From positions 1-64,000 of the forward strand of contig KV908540.1 in NCBI GenBank assembly GCA_002005505.1: a stretch of 64,000 nucleotides of DNA, in the 5' to 3' direction. A program made the position numbers and the translations under genes. Positions 34,305 through 47,642 of the stretch are shown here, one piece after another. Numbering within the stretch: the first letter of the stretch is position 1; every line of letters begins with the position of its first letter. The stretch is from Botryococcus braunii (lineage: Eukaryota; Chlorophyta; Trebouxiophyceae). Under the pieces are notes generated by a model that saw nothing but the letters and a program-made list of their open reading frames with translations, was not told the origin of the DNA and did no database searches.

Positions 34305-34829
34305 TCAACTCAAGGTGTAATTGGAAGCACGGAAGAACGTCGTATCCACCTCCACGGACCGAGCGGATGCCAAGCCTACATCGTAGGTCCCCAAAAACAT
34401 TTCAGTCTGCATAAGCCAAGGATCCAACATCATTGGATCTCCCTCGAATACAGATGGGTCTGGCAACTTGAGCGAGGGCTTCCCTGAACCTGACGAGGCT
34501 GTAGCCGATGCCGGAGTTGCCGTTGGTATGGGCTGCGGCACGACCACAGGTGCAGGTTGCGCGAGAGAGCACTGAATTAACATCTCAAGTCCCTCTGAAA
34601 TGCTCTGAGTGGTATCAACTGGAGGGGAATGCGACGGAACACTAGATCCTAATGCAACGGCTCCTTCGAGCAGGGCACCGATATCTACCAAACGTCTAAG
34701 CATACAACGAGGATCTACCCATGAACGATCTACATATACATAAGCAAGAAGATCTATGGATGGATCTGGCTCCGCGATGCCAGGACTAGGTGCACGAGCC
34801 CTTGAACCCGAACGAGGATGCCGAGACAT
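34305..34829 (-). pseudogene. Truncated gag N-terminus of B-II
   Basis: A 174-residue frame from ATG at 34829, the same length and end point as the B-I frame at 18526-19050, with a few substitutions. Capsid begins (LKLPDPSVFEGDP) but is cut off; no zinc knuckle. Confidence 0.8.
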
Positions 34830-34886
34830 CACAATCCGAAAGGAAATGAAACGCACCACGAACGAACGACAAGGAACTAATCCTTG

Positions 34887-34898
34887 TCGCCGATACCA
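34887..34898 (-). other. Primer-binding site of B-II
   Basis: Minus-strand TGGTATCGGCGA, one base inside the 5' LTR. Confidence 0.8.
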
Positions 34899-34899
34899 C

Positions 34900-35160
34900 T
34901 GTAGCGTTAACTAAGCGGAAGAGGTTTTTATGAGACAGTGAGACGTTCGTGGTGTGCAACGAAAGAGTGTTACATGATTGATTCGCAAGCGTACACTTAA
35001 ACCCAGGGTGGATTGAATTATACTGTACTGCCACAGACGCGTAGTCGGGCAACCGAGCGAACTACTTGAGCGAGGTTGTACTGCGAATCCAGATCACATG
35101 GCAAGTCAAAGAGCAATGCCAAGGACCATACTAGAGCATTATACCCTAGGAAATGCTACA
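34900..35160 (-). repeat. 5' LTR of gypsy B-II
   Basis: 261 bp, TG...CA, identical by eye to 24378-24638; target duplication TTAAG follows. Confidence 0.94.
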
Positions 35161-35620
35161 TTAAGGGAGGCTTTTGGGAAAGGAATGGACGGAAGTATGT
35201 TCCTGCATTGTTTGAGGAAAGGAAGAATGGGGAACTTGTTGTTGAGAATCTGCGACGTGGAATTTTGGAAGCATTGCATGACCCGCCTCATGTTGGCCAC
35301 CCTGGAGTAACTCGCATGTATGAGCTTCTCACAAGGGAATGGTATTGGCCGGGAATGTATGAGGATGTCAAAGCCTATGTTGCTCATTGTGACTCTTGTC
35401 AACGAGTCAAGGCTCGGAATACTTTGCCTGCTGGTCTTCTTCACCCCTTACAAATACCAGCAAGGAAGTGGCAAAGTGTGTCTATGGACTTTATTACCAA
35501 CCTCAAGTGGAAATGATGCTATTTGATTTGTCGTGGATAGGCTTAACAAGTGTGCTCATTTTGCTGCTACAACAATGAATGCTGATGCTTATACTCTAGC
35601 ACAATTGTTAAGGACATGGG
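35161..35620 (+). pseudogene. Integrase fragment of element C
   Basis: Continues the C pol frame after B-II. The zinc-binding region is intact (HDPPHVGHPGVTRMYELL, then CDSCQRVK) and the core begins (WQSVSMDFITNL). A frameshift follows near 35508, and TGA at 35527-35529 replaces the tryptophan of the family (NDAIW). After AYTLAQLLR at about 35610 the likeness to integrase ends. The second and third catalytic acidic residues are absent, so integrase is lost by deletion. Confidence 0.87.
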
Positions 35621-36369
35621 TGTGGATGTATCGTGGATCCCGGGTGTGGTGGCATTGTGGATCACAAGCCACTCACTGGCGAACGCGGCCGCACTCTGGA
35701 CGATCCGAACGAGCCAAATGAGGATAGCTGGAAATAACTTGCACACGTCACGCGTTGTTGCCACAAGAAAGTGGAAGAGTACAGAGAGAGTCACGGGCTC
35801 CCGCCATTGCCTCCCAAGGGCACGACTCTTAGGGTCCACCCTTAGGGTCCCGTCGACCGGTTGGCCCTCCTTGGAGGGGTCTCTCTGTATGGCCATATGG
35901 ACTGTGGATAGGCTAGGGTAAGGCTGCCTTACCCGGTAGGGTGGACCATGGGTCCCTTACCTGGATAGATCATTGTGCACATTAGGCTCGACATGGCCGC
36001 TTCACTTCATTGCCACTGGACACGGAACTTTGGACTCTGGAACTTTGGACTCGAACTTGGTTTGAACCTCACTTGAACTTTGCCTTATGGACTTGTGGAC
36101 TTCTCGACTTATGAACTTCTGGACTTTTGGCTCTACGTGGACTTAGCTGTTTCCTCCGTTTCGTCTTTTGTCATGTTTGTCATGAATGATACTTATTCTT
36201 ATTTCTATATGGTGGGGACCCCGATACGCAGCGATCGGCTGGGGTCTGGCAACACGGGAGGCGGGTTGCCCGTAGGTAGTATTCTGAGTCTCCGCATGTT
36301 GGAAGGTCTTTTGTTGTTTTGTTGCGCTCTGCCTTCTGCGCGGGGACGCACAGGAATGGGGGGGGAGTA
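35621..36369 (+). other. 3' non-coding region of element C
   Basis: About 750 bp between the broken integrase and the 3' LTR with no recognisable coding sequence. Repeated GGACTT and GGAACTT words occur at about 36018-36135. It ends in a G-rich purine tract (GGAATGGGGGGGGAG) before the LTR. Confidence 0.7.
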
Positions 36370-36858
36370 TGTAGTGAGGTGACGCGTGCGATGCCGCGTC
36401 TGCGTACCTCATGCGGCTCGCCTTTCGAATTATGTGCAGGTCTTTCGAATTACGTGCACGCCTGCATGTGTGCGCATGTGTCTTCACGCACGTCGTACTA
36501 CGAGAAGCTTCACAATATAGGATGTTCATGAAATGTCCAAAAGGATGCCCTCTCGTCATCCTTCTCGTGGTGCTCGCGAGAGCATCACATAGAAGGGCGG
36601 TGTAGCCGGGTTCACCACAAGTTGGACTCACACTTCGAGAGACACACTTATCTTTGGGGCCTGGATATATCTGTTGCATATTATATTGTATTGGCGTTGG
36701 CCATACTGTTTATTGGAGACTCGGAATCGCCTGCGTTAGGAGGAGCTGCGTATTGTAAGAGGAATCGGCGTCACGTTTACTGTCTCGCGGTGTCACCCCT
36801 TCCTTAAACCCTAGTATCTCTTATTATTAAACTTGCATACACGTCTCCCTTTGTTTCA
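36370..36858 (+). repeat. 3' LTR of gypsy C
   Basis: 489 bp, TG...CA; followed by target duplication TGGGG (36859-36863). Confidence 0.94.
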
Positions 36859-36863
36859 TGGGG

Positions 36864-39800
36864 CGCAGGCCCAGCAGCACGCTCACAAGCATAGCCCACA
36901 CTTGTGTGGCTGGCACCACATTGTCTTTGGGCACTACAGACAGAACTCACATCTCTAACAATTTCCTCAGGTACTGAACAGGTCCCACCCAAGCAACTCA
37001 GCTCACTTGGACCATCCTCAGTCTGATCAGAGACTGTCCCCCTCTCATCGCTCACATGTGATGCAGGTCTCTCAGGATCCTGACCTCTTTCCTTCACTTC
37101 CCCTGGTCCCTGTGACTCGGTGTCACATTCAGTCAACCCCACTCGCTCACAGCTCTCTCCCTTCTCCTGTGCCAGCAGGAGCTCGCGAGCAGCAGTGCGA
37201 TGCTCGTAGCGTTGTGAACTTGTCAATCCATCCGGAGGCTGGCCTTCGTTGTCGGGCCGCGGATCTCGCAGTGTCTGCTGTGCTCGCACCAAACACCGTT
37301 GATGTCCTCCACTGTCGGGATTCCCTCTTGCCATTCGATGAAGTGTCTCCAGCATGCCAGACTGGTCCAGGTCCAGCGGATGAGTTCCTCCCGGTGATCC
37401 AGTGGCAAGATCAGAGGCACCTTCCTCCGGGAGGTACTTCCCCTGACAGCCAGGCTCGGGTGCAGCCTCGTCAGGGGCTTCTGGGAGGGTGCTGTCAGGT
37501 CTGTTGCTGGAGCAGGGTATGCTGATCGTGCCATCCTGAGTGTGGGGTTGGATGTGACCAGCAGGAAGTTCACTGTCCCGTTGCTGGAGGTGCAGGCCTC
37601 CAGGATATGAAAATTGCTGTGGCTGTCCAGGCAGAATGTGTACTCCCACTCTGGAGGCCCCCCGAATGTGCTCCACAAATTCCACATCTCTGCTCTCTCG
37701 CCAGACCCCTCCTCCTAGATAGATTCGAAATGCCTTGGACACTGGCGAATATCCAGTGAACATCCCGGGCACTGCCTTGGGTGCAAATACACCCCTCTGC
37801 TGGTCTGGAACATGCACAAATGCCAGACATCCCCAGGTACGTAGAAGGGAGACATCAGGTTTATACCCCATAAACATTTCACAGGGGGTAAGAGGCCTGC
37901 CTGAGCTGGGTCCCATGTTCAGAAGGGTGCAGGCTGTCTCCAGAGCCTCTTTCCACATCACAGGACTGGCTGCTGCGAAGTTGAGAAGTGTCCTGGTTCG
38001 CTCCTTGAGGGTCCTGTTGGCTCGCTCTGCTATCCCATTCTGTTGCGGGGTATATGGCGCTGACATCTCCAACTTAGTGCCCTGAGATGCACAGAACTCC
38101 TTGAATTTGGCATTAATAAATTCAGTGCCCCTGTCACATCGAATGCATTTCACAGTGGTTCTTCGTTCTGTCTGCCAAAACAGGATAAGGTCCCTGACTA
38201 CAGCTCCGATAACGTCCTTAGATTTAACTGGCAAGGCTGCTTTCCATCCTGATGCTTCATCAGCTACTGTCACCCAAAACCGTTCTCCAGTGATTGCAGC
38301 TGGAGATATGGGACCCACAGTGTCAATGTGAATTCTGTCAAGGGGATTCACTGCAGGTCTGGAACTTTCCCCAAAAGGTGGACGGGCATGCTTCCCCTCA
38401 ATACAGGCTTCACAGTACTTGGGGCATTTTTCACAAGGGGAGAGATGTGAGTCTAGGCCAGTGACTAACTGCTCGCTGCTCAAACGTTGCATCCATGGTT
38501 CCCCAGGGTGTCCCAATCTGCTGTGCCACAGGAAACGTCTGGTGCAGTCATGCTTCAGGCTTTTATTACATTTTCTCTTCAAGGCAGCTGTCACTGGGCC
38601 TGGGGTTTTACTTTCTGTCACAGGCAAACAGTTGTGTACATAGTACAGGCCATTCTCTGCACTCACTGGCATCCTCCACCCATTTGGGCCTGTCACTGCG
38701 GTAAAGCTTCCCACACTATCTGTAGCAAGGCAGGCACCGTCACGAAGAGCAGCAGATACTGACAGGATATTAGTCGTAGCTGAAGGAACACACTGCACAT
38801 GATGCAGCCACAGTGGTACATGCTGTGGGGACAATAGACAAACTGAGTCAGTTGCAATGATTCCTCCTGTTGCATCTGAAGTAGCAAGTTGAAGGGGAAT
38901 AGGCTTGGTATGCACAGTGGGGGCATGCAGCAGGGACAGGCTGTTCACAAGGTGCACTGACGCTCCACTATCCACAAGCCAGGACTGTTTGGACTGTTTA
39001 TTGCAGTGAGAGTCCAGCACATTGTAGGACACGACGTATGGCATACCTTCTGGAGGGGGAGAGGGAGGACCATGAGGTGGATGCAACAGTGGGAATGCTC
39101 CAGCTCCAGGAAAGGCATGCTGCACAGTTGGGGGTGGCTGAGGTGCTCCAGGGAACTGCCCGTGAGGCCACATGCCAGCTAGCTGCTGTACAGCTGCAAC
39201 TACGTTCCTCTGGGTTTCTGCATCCCTCTGTCTCTTGCGGCAGTCTCGCCAGAAGTGTCCCCTTTTGTGGCAGTAGTTGCAGGTCCCCTTTACCTCTCCC
39301 TTTGCGTCCCCCTCTGCTGGCTGCTTGGGTTGGTTCAGCGCACATGCTGTGGGTGCAGGTACAGGGGCAGGTGGGGGAGGCTGAGCCATCATGACCACCA
39401 CCAGTTGCTCCCCATCATCGTTATACCCCGAGGCCTCCGCTGTGGTGGAGATCAGGTCTGCCAGCTGATCCAAAGGTTGAGCAACTGCAGTGGGCAGCAA
39501 TCCTGGTGGGTTGGCTGCAGCTGGAAGTCCCTGCACTATCTGGGTTGCCACATGACCGTCCAGGAGATCATGTCCATTCCGTTTCAGGCAGCTCTTCAGA
39601 TTGATCATCCTGGATACATACTGGGATATAGTTTCGCCTCTCTTCATGCCCCTTGCCATCTCCTTCAGCCAGTCTGCATTGGCTTGGGTGTTGTATCCAC
39701 CCACAAATTTCTTGCAGATAAATACATAGGCATCATAAGCAGAAGGCTTGCTAGACAGCTCCCCCAACCATTCTTCTGGTACTGATTCATACATCAGTAG

Positions 39801-40112
39801 CATAGCAGCAGCATTGTGGATAGTACTAGGCATGGCTTCTTGAGTAGCAGGCAGGGAACCCTTTGCACTATTAGCAGCAGTGAACGCATTGTCCCACACT
39901 ATAAAGTTCTGACCATGACGCAATAGCTTGATATGAACCTTTACTTGCGTGGCAATAACCTTGGGAAGACTATCTCCCTCACCCTTGGAGGTACTGGGTG
40001 TACATGGCTCTCGTGTGGGGGTTGATGTTGATTCCTCGTCCGCTGACTTTGATGCTTCACTGGTGCTTGAGCCCTTCTTTGCCATTTTGTTGAATATCTG
40101 ATCAGTCGTCAT
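36864..40112 (-). CDS. Copia D polyprotein: gag, protease, integrase
   Basis: N-terminal part of the D gag-pol frame, from ATG at 40112 (an in-frame alternative ATG is at 40085). Gag has a copia capsid (EEWLGELSSKPSAYDAYVFI, TISQYVSRM) and the zinc knuckle CNYCHKRGHFWRDC near residues 273-286. Protease follows with WLVDSGASVHLV, then integrase with WHSRLGHPG, CEACIEGKHARPPF, the core IDTVGPIS and RCDRGTEFINAKF, and PQQNGIAERANR. The segment ends at 36864 where C is inserted. The codons continue in frame at 19883. Counting all three segments, the frame totals 1,759 codons with no internal stop. Confidence 0.95.
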
Positions 40113-40626
40113 CGCGTTCTGAAAGTTTCGAGTCTCCGTCCTCGTCTTGGCTGTCTGGTTCTGTGCACCACTCCTCTGGACTGTATCCCTTTACGCTCCC
40201 CAATAGAGAAAGAAGGAAGTCCTCGTCGAACGAGGCGAGAGCAGTCTCCACAGCTGTGTACGCTGCCTTTTCTGCCCAGAACTCTTCCTGGTCCGGACCT
40301 CCGACCTGCCGCAGGTGTCGTTCAAATAGTGCTCGAGTTACGAATCCTGGGTCTCCGTTGATGAAGGAACACTCCCAGGCTGTGACTTTGTAGGCAGGGT
40401 AAACTGGAAATCTCAGTTTAAACCACAGTGGAGGGTCGAGTCTCCCCTGTCCGTAAGCTCGGCTGACGAAGTCCTTGACGATGAATGCTCGTTCCTCAGG
40501 TGTTCGTGGTCCTGTCTCTCCACCAGCTCTTCTCAAACTGTCATACGTCGGTGGTCGAGGTGGGGAAAACCTCACAGGTCTTGACGAGCCCGAGGCCATT
40601 CTCCCGCTCTGTCTCGTTCCTCCCAT
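40102..40626 (-). CDS. Leader ORF of copia D, overlapping the gag start
   Basis: A 174-residue frame between the primer site and gag, from ATG at 40626 (66 bp past the primer site; a second ATG at 40599) to TGA at 40102-40104. Its last 11 bases overlap the gag ATG at 40112 in another frame. I do not recognise the protein. It has a basic, Arg- and Pro-rich N-terminus (SSRPVRFSPPRPPTYDSL), a central aromatic region (PLWFKLRFPVYPAYKVTAW) and an acidic C-terminus (DSQDEDGDSKLSERDDD). Copia elements usually carry a single ORF, so this is unusual. Its length and composition look protein-like, but coding status is inferred. It may serve gag function, regulate translation of gag-pol, or be a remnant. 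Confidence 0.6.
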   Translation of the reverse strand: MGGTRQSGRMASGSSRPVRFSPPRPPTYDSLRRAGGETGPRTPEERAFIVKDFVSRAYGQGRLDPPLWFKLRFPVYPAYKVTAWECSFINGDPGFVTRALFERHLRQVGGPDQEEFWAEKAAYTAVETALASFDEDFLLSLLGSVKGYSPEEWCTEPDSQDEDGDSKLSERDDD

Positions 40627-40676
40627 CGCAGATCCTTTCTTTCGGGTCACACATCTCAAGTGCTCAGCGTACGAGT

Positions 40677-40692
40677 TGGTGGGCCCATAACC
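40677..40692 (-). other. Primer-binding site of copia D (half tRNA-iMet type)
   Basis: On the minus strand GGTTATGGGCCCACCA directly follows the 5' LTR. The complement TGGTGGGCCCATAACC equals the anticodon arm of plant-type initiator tRNA-Met, so priming would need a tRNA cut in the anticodon loop, as known for Drosophila copia. Confidence 0.8.
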
Positions 40693-41422
40693 TGTACAAT
40701 TCTGAGCGTGGCGTTTCCTGTATGACCCGGCACGAGGGTGTTTAGCCCGGCGACACTCTTGTTGTATGTCGGTTAACAAGCAGTGGCGACTGTGAATGAG
40801 GTGACTTGACTGGCAACAGTTAAATGACAAACACCCGAAGTGCTTTTGATGTCCCAATCAAGTGTTACAATGCTTATTGCTGTCTCTCATCGCTCAGCAA
40901 TTCAAACTACTCTATCTACGAAGTTACTGATAGTCTGCATTACCGATGTCCGATGAGCTAAAACATTAGCACATTTCTAATACACATTATCTAGACCCTT
41001 TCCTAATCCATTGTTCTTGTGCACGTAATGTCCTGACAGCAGTTTACCTGTATGACCCGGCACGAGGGTGTTTAGCCCGGCGACACTCTTGTTGTATGTC
41101 GGTTAACAAGCAGTGGCGACTGTGAATGAGGTGACTTGACTGGCAACAGTTAAATGACAAACACCCGAAGTGCTTTTGATGTCCCAATCAAGTGCCTCAT
41201 TCCTTCGAGCCAGGAGCATATAGCCTTTCGAGCAAACCGTGTCTGATTACCTCATCCTCCCTCATCAACGTAAGATTGGTCTAGATTGGGTCTGGCAGAA
41301 CTCCTAGGTTCTGCCACCTATTACTCATTCTAATGAATGTTCTCACTGGTAATTGGAGCTGATCTGGCCACTATTACTCTCCTGAGGGAAAGGTACCAAA
41401 ATGTTCTTTCACTATTATAACA
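40693..41422 (-). repeat. 5' LTR of copia D
   Basis: 730 bp, TG...CA, one difference from 2653-3382; target duplication GAAAG at 41423-41427. Internal duplication of about 147 bp as in the other LTR. Confidence 0.96.
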
Positions 41423-41427
41423 GAAAG

Positions 41428-41740
<313 letters not shown>

Positions 41741-42550
41741 TAGAACCCCTAGGCGTAAATGCTCGGACTCCGGATCCAAGCCTGATTTCGGTATTTGCGG
41801 ACTGGATGCCCCCTCGGTCGGCGGAAGGGATACCGTATCTCCGTTCCCCAAATTACAGATATCTCGTATCCGCACGGGCAAATCTCCAGTCTAGATTCTG
41901 GGTGCGTGACTTCGTTCTGGGGAAGTAGGCACATGTAGTTCAAGCTACGAGTGCAAATTTCGACAAACTGACATACAAGAAATCACTGTACACATCAAGT
42001 TGAAAACAACAATCTCCTATTCCTGCCGGTCCTCCTAGTTGTTCGAAGTTCACGTGTTCGTTCCTAGGCCTTGATGCCAGGGCGGTGGCCTAATTACGAA
42101 TGACGAGTGCATTCTCAATTGTGAGTTCGTGGAGACCATGTTCTTCCATCTGTAACCATATTTCAAGGCATCGAGTTTCCGCCTGGAGTATCTGGCCGGC
42201 GCACCAGGACGCCCTTCGTAAAAATCCCAGTATTTCCCCCGTAAAGGCGCGAATCCCACCAGCTTACATTTAAAACTAAAATTAAAATGACAGCATTGAT
42301 TGATAACGTTGCTTTCATGCTCCACGGCTAAGCGTTTAGTCAGCTGTGTGTCCGATCCGTGAAGCGTACAAGGTTTGGATGAACTTAACCCCGAGAACGA
42401 GCACGAGAGCACATGAAAAAGTCTCGTTAATGTACATCCAGGTGAGTTGGCTGGCTACAAGCGTGAAGTTTGAAATACATTGCCGGGCACCGCGGGCGAG
42501 TCGGACAACTCTTGTCGCCTTCGCTGCATCCCTCGAACTACCTCCACCAG
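41741..42550. other. Host DNA upstream of the first paralogue
   Basis: About 800 bp without an assignable feature. The frame of the first conserved exon of the downstream gene is open back to 42346, so that exon may start before 42551. I could not identify a promoter or a first exon. Confidence 0.4.
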
Positions 42551-46170
<3,620 letters not shown>

Positions 46171-47182
46171 GAGTTCAATCCTCCAGCTCCCCTCCATCCC
46201 GCTCAATTCAGGATTCAACGTTTCAAGCGGTGAAAAATTGGGGCAAAAATTGGTGTTGGCAATTCGCCATTTTTGCTTGTTGCATCTGAACCTCGAGTTT
46301 CTCTGAAGTGGAGATCTCCAGGTCCCCATCAACCTTGTCGAGAGGAAACTTTCCAATGAAAAGGCTTATCGGTCCACTGGTCAGAAGTGAATGCCAAAAG
46401 GCAGAGGTCTTAGGCCAGCACGAGTTTTGCATGACGCACAAAGCATTCCATCTCCCTGGCAGACCACGATTGAGCATCTGCCGGGGCAAATTTTGTTTAT
46501 TCTTTGCATCTTCATTGTTTCCTACCTGGACATTACCAGGTTGGCTGGGCTGGTATGGAGGGTACATGGCAGCATTACAATCATAAGCAATAGTACCTGC
46601 TGGTACATGTCCCTACATGCTGCCCTACATTATGCATAAGAGCCTCGTATGGGCTTCAATTTTTACTTGGACACTTTTAGGTTTGGACACTCATCGCACA
46701 TCAGATTCAATGTCAATTCGATGTCGTGCCAGAAATTCCCTGGGAACGATTGCACATCGATGGCAGTGCCTACCCGCCTTCCATGATGGACACGGGCAGA
46801 TGAAAAGAGAGGGGGGGGGGAAAGAGTGAGTGTTTACTCCCTCCTCTTATAAGAAAGAGGGGCTTGGGGGGGGGGGGGTGGGAAAGGGGGAGATCTAAAA
46901 GCTGTAGGAGTGGCACTCACACACTCGCCGCCTTTCAATACTCAATAGCTGCAGTGTGTCTTGTAAATAAACTGCAGATCTGAAGTTGGCCAGAACTATT
47001 GGCAGAGGTTAGAGTTTTGATACGTTCATGGGGAGTTTTTCGGGAATCTTGGAGCTTTAAAATCTACTGCACCTGCATTTTGGACTGCAGCAGCAACATC
47101 TGTACATTTTTGTATGAAAGAAATGGATCCAATATCCGAACGGATCATTCTTTGTCTACCCAAAATAGTTACCATAAAAAAA

Positions 47183-47183
<1 letters not shown>

Positions 47184-47229
<46 letters not shown>

Positions 47230-47230
47230 T

Positions 47231-47317
<87 letters not shown>
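47184..47317. repeat. GT microsatellite
   Basis: (GT)n of about 134 bp with two GTGA interruptions near 47226-47239, preceded by an A9 run. Confidence 0.95.
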
Positions 47318-47319
<2 letters not shown>

Positions 47320-47500
47320 AGTTAAGAGGGTGGAAAAATTGCATTGGGCTTGGTAACGAAAACAAACCCTGCTACATTACTTGGGAAAGGGGCAAGCCAG
47401 ATTCACTTCAAACTGCTTTAGATGTTCCAAAGGTTCTGTAACGTGCTCTGGAGAAACCATTGTTTTCCGGAAATCGTTTTTGACCGCATTCTGTCTTGGT

Positions 47501-47642
47501 TGCACGTATATGCACAGATGCGCATATACGTGAAACGCAACAACATGTACAATGCATGCATCGTCCAGCAAGCACTCACACTGGACTGCATTTCGTATTG
47601 GCTCCACGTAAATGCACAGATGCGCATATACGTGAAAAGCAA
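47501..47642. repeat. Direct repeat with hairpin core
   Basis: A 40-bp segment (GCACAGATGCGCATATACGTGAAA core) occurs at about 47501-47540 and again at about 47602-47642, about 100 bp apart. In the first copy CGTATATGC and GCATATACG can pair around a short loop. Confidence 0.7.

Larger units (their letters stand above)
24378..35160 (-). mobile_element. Ty3/gypsy chromodomain element B-II, nested in C
   Basis: Second copy of the B family, minus strand, with 261-bp LTRs (24378-24638, 34900-35160) that look identical, and target duplication TTAAG (24373-24377 and 35161-35165). It is collinear with B-I and lacks insertions F, G and H, so it shows their empty sites. It carries copia E at 28576-33550. 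Without E it is about 5.8 kb. Its pol from RT through chromodomain is a single open frame of 776 codons, better preserved than in B-I. Confidence 0.95.
19884..36858 (+). mobile_element. Ty3/gypsy element C, nested in copia D
   Basis: Plus-strand gypsy with 489-bp LTRs (19884-20372, 36370-36858), TG...CA, and target duplication TGGGG (19879-19883 and 36859-36863). Primer site TGGTATCGGCGA at 20374-20385; a G-rich purine tract ends at 36369. It has gag with a zinc knuckle, protease, RT, RNase H and the N-terminal part of integrase; the rest of integrase is missing. B-II (24378-35160) sits inside it. Without B-II it is about 6.2 kb. The two LTRs differ at only about two positions that I noticed. 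Confidence 0.95.
2653..41422 (-). mobile_element. Ty1/copia LTR retrotransposon D, host of the whole nest
   Basis: A copia element on the minus strand, bounded by 730-bp LTRs (2653-3382 and 40693-41422) that begin TG and end CA, and flanked by the perfect 5-bp target duplication GAAAG (2648-2652 and 41423-41427). Domain order, read on the minus strand, is gag, protease, integrase, reverse transcriptase, RNase H, which defines Ty1/copia. About 31.4 kb of its span is later insertions (B-I at 4938-19387, C at 19884-36858); without them and their target duplications it is about 7.3 kb. The two LTRs differ at one base that I can see (3354 C, 41394 T), so the insertion is young. A primer site lies at 40677-40692 and a purine tract next to the 3' LTR at about 3383-3395. 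Confidence 0.97.

Noticed and set aside
36080..36382. 100-codon plus-strand frame at the end of element C
   Set aside because: Lies in the 3' non-coding region and runs into the LTR; no similarity to integrase or a third ORF.
37007..39785. Several plus-strand frames of 70-176 codons opposite copia D
   Set aside because: They are antisense shadows of the intact gag-protease-integrase frame.
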